The position numbers and the translations under genes are program-made. This document shows, piece by piece, positions 21,908-32,936 of a DNA stretch of 64,000 nucleotides (position 1 is the first letter of the stretch; each line of letters begins with the position of its first letter). The stretch spans positions 42,092,001-42,156,000 of the forward strand of contig JARKIP010000010.1 in NCBI GenBank assembly GCA_029990175.1, in the 5' to 3' direction. Source of the DNA: Petunia secreta (Eukaryota; Streptophyta; Magnoliopsida; Solanales; Solanaceae). The notes under the pieces are model-generated. The model did not search any database. It was not told where the DNA came from and saw only the letters and a list, made by a program, of their open reading frames with translations.

Positions 21908-24900
21908 CTATAACTGACACATGTCTTCATTATGTTCTCCATAATCATGCTCAACAAATTCAGGTGGAGTCTCAAATCCATCCCTAGCCTTTGCACGACC
22001 ATTAGCCCAAAGCTGACAACCAAACCGCGCCCTGTAATGATGAATTTGATTTGGTTTAACATCTTGAACATCTTTACCTCTGGTCAGTAGATCAGCATAC
22101 CATATTGCAAAAGCGCCACAACTAGTCCTAAAAAAATGAGGCACCAAAATAAAGAGTAAGACATATAAGTAGGCAGGGGGTTATAAGTTCAATCAATTAT
22201 ATCTAATTTTCACTAAAAATTGCACAAAAATGACAAGACTTACTGATCTAGTTGAGCCGGTGATAGTACCCACCGGGTTTTATAGGCTGCTTTGAACTTA
22301 TCGTTTTTAAAAGAATCATGTAGGTCCCCAAAGTTGACATACTTGAAAAGATGTGGGAGCACAACAGCATAACCCCTGATGTGGTCGAATTTGTCTGCTG
22401 GTGGCCTCTTTGTTTTGTCCATCGAATCATATACACGTATTTTCTTATCGTGCATATCAAAGACTGCCAAAAAGTAATGTGTCACCATTTGACCAGGTGC
22501 TGCTTGCAATCGGCATGGAAAATAGAGTTTATCAACTCCACTCCATGGAATCGAACACCTCCGTTCCATGCCATGAAGGTAATTGCAGATAAACTGTCCA
22601 AAACCTTCAAGGCAGATTTCATTACCCGGTCTTTTACTTTTGTCTTTGAATTCTGACTTATAAATAGAGCACATATAACCATCAAAATAGATATCAGTAA
22701 TTGACAGTGTATGAGGAAAGCGGAACAAATGGTAGCATGTCCTCTTTCTAAGAGATACATAGCAACATCGATATGCTGGAAAAAAAAAGGAACCTGTTTA
22801 GTCAATACACAGAAAAGTAATAACGAACACAGAACTAACCAAAGAACAGAATATACACTAACATTATCAGTTATAGGGTAGGCTACATCTACAAACTCAA
22901 AAAACCACTGCTTGTCTGGCTTGATTGTTTCCAACTGATATGGATTACTGTCGTAATCATTATCGTGTATATAACAAGCACGGTTGTTCCTAATTGAAAA
23001 GATACAAAATACAAAAACATGTTACTTTTCCATAAGGAATGAACTTAAGAATATCATAGGCAATAAAGTTTAATCCTATAGGGACAGAACTTTCCACATC
23101 CTTGTGGACAAAAGTCTATGGCCATTTGATTGAAGTTCAATTCTTGTAGATAGAACTTAGTCCATATGCACAGAACTTCAATCCATAGGGGCAGAACTCA
23201 TAGGCTAAGAAGTTCAGTCCATAAGGGATTGAACAATAGGTTTCCAAATTCATCCCCTATGCACTGAACTTAAAAAAACTACAGACAAGAAATCATAAAA
23301 AAAATACAAATAGACTCACTCTTTCAATTCAGTGCCAATTATTTGAAATAGCAAAAAAGATTTAAACTCTTCCAACACTGCTGGACTAATCTTCAAGTAG
23401 TGGAATGGACAACTACGTCTATAATTATCCTTCCAGTCAGTTGTCTTCTTTTTAGTCCTTGTGGTATCATATGGAGATAGCAACCACTGGATGGACTTTC
23501 GGTCCCTTTTCCCCAGAAGAACTTGCTGCTACGACTGTTCTACCTTAGTACTTTCAGGGGCTTGGTCATTTGCCTTGGCAATCTCCCTAAAAATCGTAAC
23601 AGGCCTCTCCTGTTCCTGTGTAAGCATCTCTTGCTTACCTGCTTCATCGACCGACTAACCTTTGCCCACAACAATTCCGTCAGCCTGTTGTACTTCATTC
23701 AGCTCCTCTTTCTCCTGTTCCTGAGTCATTATTTCTTCTTTTCCCGCTATACCAACTGACTGTTGTTTGTCCACAAGACTTTCAAAAGTCTGTTGTTCAG
23801 TCAAATCAACTTCTCTTCTTGTTTGCTGAATAGCCTACGCATTCTCAATAACAATCTCAAGAGGCATCTCCTATTCCTGTGTTGTAACCTCTTCTTTGGG
23901 TGCTTCATCAATTGACTGACAGGCAAGAGCTTGCTGATCTTCAGTCATATCCCCATCTCTTTCAACTTGGTTACTTCTATCAGCATTCTCCATAACGACA
24001 TCAACAGGCATCTCCTTTCCCTGCGAAGTCACCTCTTCTTCTACTGTTTCGTTGACCGACTGCCCTTTGTCCAAGAGAATTTTGATTGCCTCTCCTGGTT
24101 CTTCTCTTACTGCTTGATAACTCACATCAACATTATCCATTTCAACGTCATCGGTCCTCTTCTGTTGCGGAATTATGCCTTGTTCTTTTCCAAGTTCACT
24201 CTCAATACCCTGCTGCTGATTTTTTGACATATCTTGTTGAATTTCTTCAACCCTTGGTGTATCTTCCGCATCAGATGAACCCCCACTACCACTTTCTTGA
24301 GTCGGTGGCAGTATATTAAAATTAGGCATATCATCATGTGAACTATTTTTATTCAACTTCTTCCTTTTCCTTTCATATGTTTTTGGTTGGATGGAAGTAG
24401 AAGTTGCACCTGATTTCTCCACAATCATATCCTGAGGGACCAAGCGTGGTGTTGACAGATCAAGGTCTCCACTTATAAATTGCAATTGAATTTCAAGCAC
24501 CTCCTTCTGTGCCACAGTCACCTCACCAAACATGTCTAATTCACTGTTAATTCGTTCATGCATTTGTCTAGGCGTTTCATTGACAAACGCACCTTGCGAC
24601 GCTCCATGCAATTGTCTAGCTGAATTTAGACCTGCACCACCACCACTAACTTCTTTTCTTACATCTGAACTGTTTTTTGATTTCCTAACTACACTGCCTT
24701 CACTGGAGTCTTGTCTTTCATATGAAGGAGATTTTGATTTCCCGGATACAGCGCCATGACTGAAGTCTTTTCTTACATCTGGAGGAGACTTTCTCTTCCT
24801 TCCATCACTAGTATTGCCTCCACATGAATACAAGTTTAAGGAATTACGAAAGCAGGCAGAATGTCCTTGCCCCTACTTCCACTAACATGTTCCCTCCAAC

Positions 24901-26687
24901 TTCCTTCCTTTTCCTAAAAATTTTTAGCAAACTTCTTCATAAAATCAAGAACACAGTCAACCTTCTTATCTACACCACGAATATACTCCATAATATACTC
25001 CCTTATGTGCCGTCGCTGACTACGCAACCTCTTCCAGAATTTCATATTCACCTTCTGCAAAAAAAAAAAAAAAAAAAAAAAAAAACATCGATAGAACTAA
25101 TAAAAATATTCAATTAAAATAAAAACACAATGAATGAACATGATACTTGAAAACTCACTTTAACAATTGCATTAACTAAATCTTGATCAAGCTCTACACC
25201 ATATGGAGCATCCTGCCTATCATCACCAGTACCCTGACCCACAAGATCATCATCCTCAGTCTCAGCACCATCATCCTCACTCTCAGCACCACCATCCTCA
25301 CTCTCATCACAGGTATCCTCACTCTCTTCAACAACTTCTTTTCCTTTTAAATGTTTAAATGCAACAACAGGTACAACAAGACCTGCTTCTGTCACATTCA
25401 ATTCTACCGACCTTTTTTCTTCCTCTGATAGTACAATTGAAACCATTTTAAATTTGTCAAAACTCTATAAAAAAAAAAAACCATGAGAAATATTAGCACC
25501 TCAGTAAAATAAGAATAAAACTTCAGTAAGGGTTAAAGTTCAATGCCATAAAAGGTTAAAGTTCAATCCTTATGAATAGAACTTCAGTAAGGCTGAAGAA
25601 GTTCAGTCCATGAGGGTAGAACTTCAGTACATGAGGGTAATGAAGTTCAGTCCATGAGGACAAAACTTCAATTAGTACTATTTTAGAAGTTCAGTCCATG
25701 AGGACAGACACAGAGATGGAAAAGAAGTTCAGTCCATAAGGATAGAACTTCAGTAAGACTGAAGAAGTTCAGTACATTTGGATAGAATTCAGTCCATGAG
25801 TGTAAAAAACTTAAGTACACACACACAGAGAGAGATATAGAAACTTACATTAACATTATGAAAATACTGCTCAATCAAAGTGTTATACTGAGGATTTTTG
25901 AAACTAATAAACCTAACCATCCTTAGGAAGCCATCACTATTAACATTACAAAACTTAGAACGAACTGTTGGAAATAAATCAAGAAACCAAGCGCATAACA
26001 CAAACAGGAATCCCAACACATAATAATTTGCACCACTTTTAAGAGGTCGCATTGCAGAGTTAACAAGTGCTTCAAAACCCACACTCCCCCAAGGATAAAC
26101 TCCTCAAAGATCCTCGTTGTCAATGATATCCAAGTAATACACTTCAACCAAGCTGGTTTTTCGTTAGAACACAAAATGATTGACTGAAAAATATAAAACT
26201 CTGCAATCTTCACTGCATCATCTTCATCGACCAGAGATGACGTGTTCATTGATACTAAAAATTTACGAACGTCCGACAACTGAAGATTGCTTTTACCACC
26301 AAAGTACTACTTCAGAAGCCTCTGACCCATATTTATAGCAGGTCCATCAAATAATTCCTCACGGTTTGCAGAAAACCTCAAACCAGTGTAAAGATGATAC
26401 TCTTCAGGACCAAAATGTATGAGATGACCAAAAATATTAAAAATTAATCTATTCGGATCACTGCTCACAATACGTGACAATAATAAACAATGCAGTAACC
26501 TCATAGAAGTTTTGTACGACTGCAACTTCAGAAAGCTTCCAAACACACCATCTGAAAGCTTCTTATAATGTGCTACACTGAACTTTGAAATTATATCATC
26601 CAAATTGTGCTCCCCTTGACAATATGCATTCATGTTGAACCAGCGGTCAAATGGATACACTAGATTCCCTTCCATTCCAGCATCCAT
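21908..26687 (-). pseudogene. DUF1985-linker-Ulp1 (C48 cysteine protease) gene of MULE-2, disrupted
   Basis: Six exons fit on the minus strand: 26687-25849, about 25464-25159, 25054-23320, 22989-22863, 22775-22244 and 22127-21908. The first encodes a DUF1985-type domain (LHCLLLSRIV ... HFGPEEYHLYTGL). The third encodes a long disordered linker with internal repeats (QSV-E---EE--TQE). The last three encode the Ulp1/SENP protease fold with His in THYFLAVFDM, Asp in RVYDSM and Cys in QTSCGAF, the latter split by an intron. Lesions: TAG 26307, frameshift near 26155, TGA 26104, a TAG at 23871 and further linker stops, and a one-base shift near 22745 within HIDVAMYL/RKR. Such proteases remove SUMO-like tags in other families; the substrate here is unknown. 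Confidence 0.8.
25490..25835. repeat. MULE-2 motif array inside the DUF1985-Ulp1 gene intron 1
   Basis: The clearest copies of the motif are here: 'gaagttcagtccatgagg' occurs at about 25598, 25640 and 25687, with variants at about 25724 and 25764, alternating with 'gaacttcagta-atgagg' in the other orientation. The block ends in a short (AC)n tract. Confidence 0.85.
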
Positions 26688-26749
26688 ATTGCAAAAAGCT
26701 AACAATAAAAACAAACTATCAGTCACACATACAAAATAAATAAATACAG

Positions 26750-26801
26750 GTTTGAACTTCCATCCTTGGAGACAGAAGTTCATTCCCTAGTGGACTGAGA
26801 A

Positions 26802-26838
<37 letters not shown>

Positions 26839-27210
26839 AGTGCCAGAGTTGATAATAAGAAGTTCAATCAATGTGGGGGTGGAACTTCAGTGCACTAGGA
26901 ATGAACTTCCATCCTTGGAGACAGAAGTTCATTCCTAGTGGACTGAGAACACACATACACACACACAAACACAGAGACAGAGTTGATAATAATAAGTTCA
27001 ATCAAAGTGGGGGTGGAACTTCAGTACACTAGGAATGAACTTCCATCCTTGGAGATAGAAGTTCATTCCTAGTGGACTGAGAACACACACACACACACAC
27101 ACACAGACAGAGTTGATAATAAGAAGTTCAATCAATGTGGGGGTGGAACTTCAGTACACTAGGAATGAACTTCCATCCTTGGAGATAGTAGTTCATTCCC
27201 TAGTGGACTG

Positions 27211-27245
<35 letters not shown>

Positions 27246-27310
27246 TTTAAGTGTACACACACACACATACAGAGAAGTTAAGTATACACACACACACTTG
27301 CACTTCAATA
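26750..27310. repeat. MULE-2 motif and (CA)n array upstream of the DUF1985-Ulp1 gene
   Basis: A module of about 130-134 bp, marked by agttgataat at 26847, 26981 and 27111, combines (CA)n, 'aagttcaatca-tgtggggg', 'gaacttcagt-cactagg' and 'gaacttccatccttggagac'. It lies where the promoter of the minus-strand gene should be. ATG 26687 was chosen as start because the open frame further upstream runs into this repeat. Confidence 0.85.
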
Positions 27311-27834
27311 AAATGTAATTTGAACTTCAATCAGTAGCATTTCAAAACTTCATTGCAATAATCCTACTCAACTTTAATAAACCCCAATCAAAAACTTCAA
27401 TCTAGTGACACACTAAACTTTACACCAATCACTGACATACAAAATATAAAAAGTAACTACTAAATACGGAAAAAATATACAAATTTAAACTTAAATAACG
27501 TTACCTAACTTAACAAGCACAAATTTAACACATATTTCACAAAAAAAAAAAAAAATGCAAAAAAATAACGTCATACCTGCTAATACAAATTTCAGACTGC
27601 AACGGTGAAGAGAAATATGTTATTCAATGTACTATTGCAACGGTGAAGAAAAAAAATGAAAAACTGAGAAGATTTTCGCATGAACAAGTGAAAAGGTAAA
27701 GAGAGTTGCATGAATAGAGGGGTATAGGAAGAAGAAGTTTGAAAAAAAGTCATGTCAATTCGGAAAAGATGAAGGGTAATTTAGTATTTTACGTATAGGC
27801 TTGTTTAATGTAAAGGCCCAAAAGTGTCCTCTAG
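27311..27834. other. MULE-2 right subterminal region
   Basis: AT-rich sequence without coding signal. Scattered motif variants fade out by 27430, and a twofold 'tgcaacggtgaaga' repeat lies at about 27599 and 27636. It probably contains the 5' leader of the minus-strand gene. Confidence 0.4.
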
Positions 27835-27906
27835 TGTAAGACTAGAGAAAATAGTGGCCTCAAACTAAATACCGGTGTTAAAAGTGGTCTCTGGCGAAAT
27901 TTTTAC
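27835..27906. repeat. MULE-2 right terminal inverted repeat
   Basis: Diverged inverted partner of 12486-12560. Read inward it begins gtaaaaatttcgccagagac and shares aggccact with the left end. Confidence 0.6.
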
Positions 27907-27955
27907 CTGGATTCATTATCTTTTATACTTTTGCATTGAATTTACAATAAGTAAC
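27907..27955 (-). pseudogene. RPA1-like gene remnant, zinc-ribbon exon (part 1)
   Basis: Minus strand after the acceptor tttccag reads VTYCKFNAKV, a stop, then KIMN, and continues in frame into the NQDDTWYSS segment at 12485 once MULE-2 and one 9-bp duplication are removed. This links the two flanks of the transposon to one target exon. No further upstream exon is recognised to the right. Confidence 0.6.
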
Positions 27956-29110
27956 CTGGAAAATGTAAGGTCGGACACATTCTAAAATCATACAACTATT
28001 TAAAAAAAAACTGGAAAATGTACCTTTCCATTATCAAATGATTATGTATGATGTCCACAAGCTTTACTAATCTGGCATATTTTACTAGTTTAGTTGGTTA
28101 TTGAGTTATATCTTTGTTTCGTGCTTTCACATTATCATACCTGAATTCAATTAATTTTAATAATTATAGCATTATTTCCGTAATAATTAATTGAATTGGC
28201 AAAAGCAAAAAAAATATTTGTATCATTTTTTGAGAGCTATTGCTTCCTCAAACGTTGAATTTATGAGTATACTACTAACAAGTTTAGTAGATATTTCAAA
28301 TTATTCTTTTAAAAAGGTTAGAACGATTTAAAAGTAAAAGAATTCAATATAAAATTTATGAAGAAATTTTGATACACTACGTTGGTATTCTGCAATCCTT
28401 ACATCACATAGGTCCACAACAGGTCTTTTAAGTATGTGACAATTACAAAAATATACAAACCTAATGCCGTATTTACAAAACATAACAACACTATACCATT
28501 TTACAAAAAATAACAATATTTTTTTTACATAGCATATACAAAATGCATTTACACCATATAATTTAGGGTTTTCCATCTACCTCAGCACTGTCTCAGTCAC
28601 AGTGGCGGTGCCAGTAGCTGGTGGCCAGTCGCCGCCGGTTAACGGCAGATCGTCAGATTTCTATTTTTTTTGTTTTTGTTTTTTAGATCTACAAAGCGAA
28701 ACATAAAAAAAATACACATATATACATATGAAAATTCATATAAAAATATTGTTTTGAATTTACATATAGTCAAACATACACAACATACAAAAATATACAC
28801 AAACATACAAATATATACAAAAAATATACAAAATATTTTATCACTTCATACATACACAAACATACAACTACATATACATATATACACCAATAATACACAC
28901 AAAAAGTGGAGAAGGATATTTATATACAAAAAATACAAGAAAAATACGTATTTTATATAAAAAATACAAATATATACATAGAAAAAGGAAAAAAAGAAAA
29001 GAAAAAAGGAACTAGATCTGAAAGCCCTACCGGGAAACCCACCGGAAAATACAAATTGGGGCAGCCCGCGAGTAGCAGCGTCACTGCACTGCGGCGGCAG
29101 CAGCACCAAT
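27956..29110. other. AT-rich non-coding stretch, low-complexity 'tacaaa' tract
   Basis: 27956-28600 holds no recognisable feature. 28690-28990 is a low-complexity run of atacaaa/tatacaaa repeats. 29000-29110 is GC-richer and may be the leader of the gypsy element that follows. Open frames in this stretch are low-complexity artefacts. Confidence 0.4.
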
Positions 29111-29122
29111 AACGGCGAGGTT

Positions 29123-29590
29123 GTGAGGTCACAGGGTCAGCATGATGGTACCACTGAGCTTGTAGAACATATAACCGAATTTATGTCGATGGTCTTGGGG
29201 AATGACTTGTCGGATATAGAGAAGGAGACAATGTTCTTAAAGAAATTCGGTGAATCTCTGGAAAAAAGGGGCATTATGTTGGTATATGCGCTTGTCCTCG
29301 GGGTCCATCTCCAATTTCGATGAGCTAGCCGATGCGTTTATCAACACTCACACCGCGGCAATCCTCCAAAGGATGGAAGATATCTTTGAAGTTAAACAAC
29401 GGCTCGAAGAACCCATCAAAGACTTCCTCGAGCAATTTCATACAGAACGGATGGAGTTGCCTACTATGGATGACAGTTTGGCAATCATGGCGTTCGAAAA
29501 GAATATCAATGTTCGTAACTCTGAGGCTGCCTCCGAACTTAGGAAGGAGCTCTAATAATACCAGACTTTGTCGTGGAATGATTTGCATAA
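29123..29590 (+). pseudogene. Tat-lineage gypsy gag remnant
   Basis: Two overlapping frames encode the retrotransposon gag core: EFMSMVLGNDL, LKKFGESLEKGA, then FDELADAFINTHTAA, EDIFEVKQRLEEPIKDFLEQFH and ERMELP, a pattern typical of solanaceous Tat-type gypsy gags. A one-base shift near 29260-29280 separates the frames. The capsid-like core is otherwise recognisable. Confidence 0.75.
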
Positions 29591-29871
29591 TAGAGTGTAT
29601 ACCAAAATATGGTTGGAAGAAGCTGATTGGAAGGATGCCGGATGAAGTTCTAATTATTGGAGTCGACCTAAATCCTCATATCGCGCCGAGGCACCATGAG
29701 GAAATTCAAGGGGTCGATACAAACCATACACTTCACCAAGGCAGCATGTAGCATGTGAGCCAACGACTCAGTGGGAAAGTTCATCCGAACACGAACTAAA
29801 GAAATACCTGGGGCCCAGCTCTGATCTCCAAAAATAGGGAACTTCCTCGGATCCCTGATCACAATTTCAAT

Positions 29872-30123
29872 GTGTCAACCACGAAGTTAGTTAACGTCGT
29901 GAAGGGGTTTGCAGGAGTAAGGGCGCCAAAGGATATGAGGACGGCTCTAGAAAAAAGGGATCAAAGTATGCATTGTGAGTTTCATGTGGACTATGGTCAT
30001 CGCACCGATGACTGCAAAACTCTGCACCTTGAAGTGGTACACTATTTGAAAAAGGGTTTGTTAGTAGAATTTCTCACCGACAAAGGAAAAGAGAATTATG
30101 CAAAGAATAAGGAAGATGGCTAG
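29872..30123 (+). pseudogene. Gag C-terminal zinc-binding remnant (Tat gypsy)
   Basis: The segment CEFHVDYGHRTDDC is the modified zinc knuckle (C-x2-H-x3-GH-x4-C) found between gag and protease in this lineage, followed by the usual L-----LKKG-L-E helix. In the same orientation as the gag piece, separated by about 280 bp of frame-broken sequence. Confidence 0.65.
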
Positions 30124-30231
30124 CCACCGAAGGCATCACCCCGAAGGAATTGTAAATGTGATCACCGGAGGATCAGAGGTGAATGGCGTGAATTTTGCAG
30201 CCGCCAAAAAGTTCGCCAAGTTGTCGTAACA

Positions 30232-30642
30232 ATGGAGAAAAGAATCCAAGTAGGGGGTTCAGGTAAAGAGATAGTGTTTGATGATGATGACTGTGATTGG
30301 ATAATGTTTCCCCATCACGACGCCTTAGTCATCATGTTGAGGATCTACGATTTGGATATCAAACGAGTGTTGATCGACCCCGGTAGCTCTGTCAATATAA
30401 TCAGCTATGGGGCTGTTAAGAAAATTTGGTTGAAGGACCAGATCATCTCGAAGGCAACCATATTAACTGGTTTTAATAACTCCACTAAGAAAATATTGGG
30501 CGAGATCACACTCAATACATATGCCGAGGGAGTTGTTAAGGAGATAGTATTCCAAGTCATGCCCGAGGACATCACTTACAATGTGATCCTCCGGAGACCG
30601 TGGATTCAGTCGATGGAAGTTGTACCATCCACTCTTCATTAG
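30232..30642 (+). pseudogene. Aspartic protease remnant (Tat gypsy)
   Basis: The frame contains RVLIDPGSSVNIISY, where D-x-G-S-S is the plant gypsy retropepsin active-site form, and ends in the conserved YNVILRRPWI (normally ILGRPW). Stops and frame changes before and after show that the polyprotein no longer reads through. Confidence 0.75.
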
Positions 30643-30985
30643 GTCATCAAATTTCCAACCCCTTGGGGGAGTTCGTTCGATCAAGGGAGAGCAACGAATG
30701 GCGAGGAATGCTATTCGGTTGCACTGAAGAGTGGAGTCGTCGTGACTGGATCAAATAAATAGCAATCATCATAACCGGGGTCTAACAAAGAGGGGAAATT
30801 ATGTCTTCAAATCGATCCCCAAGGAGAAGTAGAAGAGATCCCGGTGTGTATTCAAGATCCTCGTAAGCAAAAAGCCGAGGACTCTACCATTGAAAAGTTG
30901 AAGTCTTTCACACTATTGAAGGATTTCCTAGAGAGGAAAGTGTTTGTCGGTTTGAAGTTGGACCCGAAGTCGAAAGAAGATATAA

Positions 30986-31896
30986 GTGTTGAAAGCCAAT
31001 GATGACTACTTTGCCTGGTCCCATGCAGATATGGTCGGCATCGATTTGGAGATCATGACTCATATGATGAATGTGGACCCACACTACACCCCGGTGAAGC
31101 AGAAGAAAAGACCACACACCAGCGTAAAAAAGAAGGCAATCAAGGATGAAACTATGAGGCTGCAAGAGAATGGCTTCATAAGAGAAGTCAGTTACCCCGA
31201 ATGGTTGGCCAATGTTGTAGTCGTACCTAAAAAGAATGGTAAATGGAGAATGTGTGTGGACTACACAGACTTAAATAAGGCTTGTCCCAAGGGCTCCTAT
31301 CCGTTGCCTCAAATAGATAGGTTGAGAGACTCCACGGATGGACACAAAATATTAACCTTTTTAGACGCCTATTCGGGGTACAACTAGATTCTTATGGACC
31401 CAAATTATGGAGACAAAACCTCGTTCATCACAGACCGAGGTATCTTTTGCTACAAGGTGATGACCTTCGGGCTCAAGAACGCATGAGCAATTTATTAACG
31501 ACTAATGTGTCATATGTTCAAGGAGTACATTGGGAAATCGATGGAGGTATATATAGATCAATTTGGGTGGAAGACCACCTAAATCATTTGAGGGAAGCCT
31601 TCGCTATTTTAAGGCAATACATCATGAAGTTGAACCCTGAAAAGTGTGCTTTCGGCGTTAGTTTGAAATTTTTTTTGGGATTCATAGTCTCCAAACGAGG
31701 AATCGAGGCTAACCCAAAAAAAATCAAAGTGATTGAAATTCCTGATGAGCTCTCCGGAGTGAAAGAAGTCCAGCGCTTAACTGGCCGAGTCACTGTATTG
31801 AGTAGATTCATCTCGAGGTCATCAGAGCGATGTCACAAATTCATCTCAGTCCTAAGGAAGAACAACACCTTCGAGTGGACCCCAGAGTGTAAATAA
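30986..31896 (+). pseudogene. Reverse transcriptase remnant (Tat gypsy)
   Basis: Recognisable blocks: VVVPKKNGKWRMCVDYTDLNKACP, PLPQIDRL, LTFLDAYSGYN, then the finger/palm region with the catalytic box degraded to VYIDQ instead of Y-x-DD and a following gap of several residues. EDHLNHLREAF, NPEKCAFGV and FLGFIVSKRGIE follow. In-frame stops: TAG after SGYN and TAA at 31894. Dead enzyme. Confidence 0.8.
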
Positions 31897-32300
31897 GCGC
31901 TGAAAGAGTTGAAACATTACTTGGCTAATGCGGCGTTTCTCGCCAAGTTGAAGGAGGGAGAAACTATGTTGGTCTACCTGGCTGTATCCGAAGTGTCAGT
32001 GAGCGCTGTGTTGGTTCGAGAGGAGGATGGAAAGCAACAACCCATCTACTAGGTGAGTAAAATGCTCCTCGACGCCGAAACTAGGTATCCCCATTTGGAA
32101 AAACTAGCACTTGCTTTAATTGTAACTGCTCGAAAACTACGACCTTATTTTCAATGCCACCCAAAACCCATAGTCACAACCTTCCCATTGAGAAATATAT
32201 TGCACAAACTGGAGTTGTCAGAAAGGCTATCCAAATGGGCAATAGAGTTAAGCGAGTATGACATCACATACCAACCTCGAACAACCATCAAGTCCTAAGT
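31897..32300 (+). pseudogene. First RNase H remnant (Tat gypsy)
   Basis: The pattern LAVSEVSVSAVLVREE, YPHLEKLALALIVTARKLRPYFQ, then LSKWAIELSEYDITYQPR corresponds to the RNase H immediately after reverse transcriptase. Stops interrupt it at 32050 and 32297. Confidence 0.75.
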
Positions 32301-32301
32301 C

Positions 32302-32741
32302 TTGGCAGACTTCGTGGCAGACTTAAGCGTTGGGATCCTCCCCGACGCTGAAAGGGAAAATTTGATGTTCAGGGGGCCTACCTCGGGAAGATGGATGCTC
32401 TACACCGATGGAGCAACCAACTCCAAAGGTTCGAAGCTTGGAATAGTCTTGGCGGCACCAATAGGAGAGAAGTTAGGCATTCGATTCGGTTCAAGAAGAT
32501 CAAGAATAATGAAGCCGAGTATGAAGCAACTCTAGTAGGCTTGGAGTTAGCCAAGGTAATGGGGGTGGAAAGGATCGAATTGAGATGCGATTCACAGCTG
32601 GTGGTGAAACAAGTGCTCGTAGACTATTCGACTCGTGAGCGGAGGATGCAACAGTTCTTAGCCCGAGCACAACACATCTTGGCTCAATTCAAAGAGTGGA
32701 AAATAAAAAAAAATACCCCAAGAGGAAAATGTAGAGGCTGA
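32302..32741 (+). pseudogene. Second (archaeal-type) RNase H remnant, marks Tat lineage
   Basis: MLYTDGATNSKGSKLGIVL, then NNEAEYEATLVGLELA and ELRCDSQLVVKQV, are the D-E-D blocks of the additional archaeal-type RNase H that characterises Tat/Ogre gypsy elements. Two frames are needed (break near 32480), so it is broken. Confidence 0.8.
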
Positions 32742-32936
32742 CGCCTTAGATAACTTGGGTACGGTTGTGGATGAAGGACACTCGGGGATTGATTCAGTTG
32801 TTCGTTTGCTCTCAGCACAAATGAAGAACATAAAATTGAAAGTCAACTCGGTGGAACACACTTGGAATTGGCGAACTAAGTTCATATCTTATTTGGAATC
32901 AGGGTCTCTTTCCCCCAACAAGAGAGAAGCAAAAAG

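Larger units (their letters stand above)
12486..27906. mobile_element. MULE-2: 15.4-kb Ulp1-carrying Mutator-like element with B3-like genes
   Basis: The flanking 9-mers cttgattca (12477-12485) and ctggattca (27907-27915) differ at one base. Removing the element and one copy restores the RPA-like exon frame across the junction. The ends start with G and form diverged TIRs: left GCCAAAAGGCCAGTTTTGCC answers right GCCAGAGACCACTTTTAACA, both followed by AGGCCACT. Contents in order: tandem repeats (12.7-13.8 kb), transposase (+), motif arrays, B3-like gene (-), B3-like gene (+), possible exon (-), DUF1985-Ulp1 gene (-), motif and CA arrays. MULEs carrying Ulp1-like proteases are known (for example Kaonashi-type elements in rice); B3-like cargo I do not know from them. 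Confidence 0.8.

Noticed and set aside
28690..29000. Open frames rich in Y, I, K and N
   Set aside because: Low-complexity atacaaa repeats give open frames on both strands without any motif.
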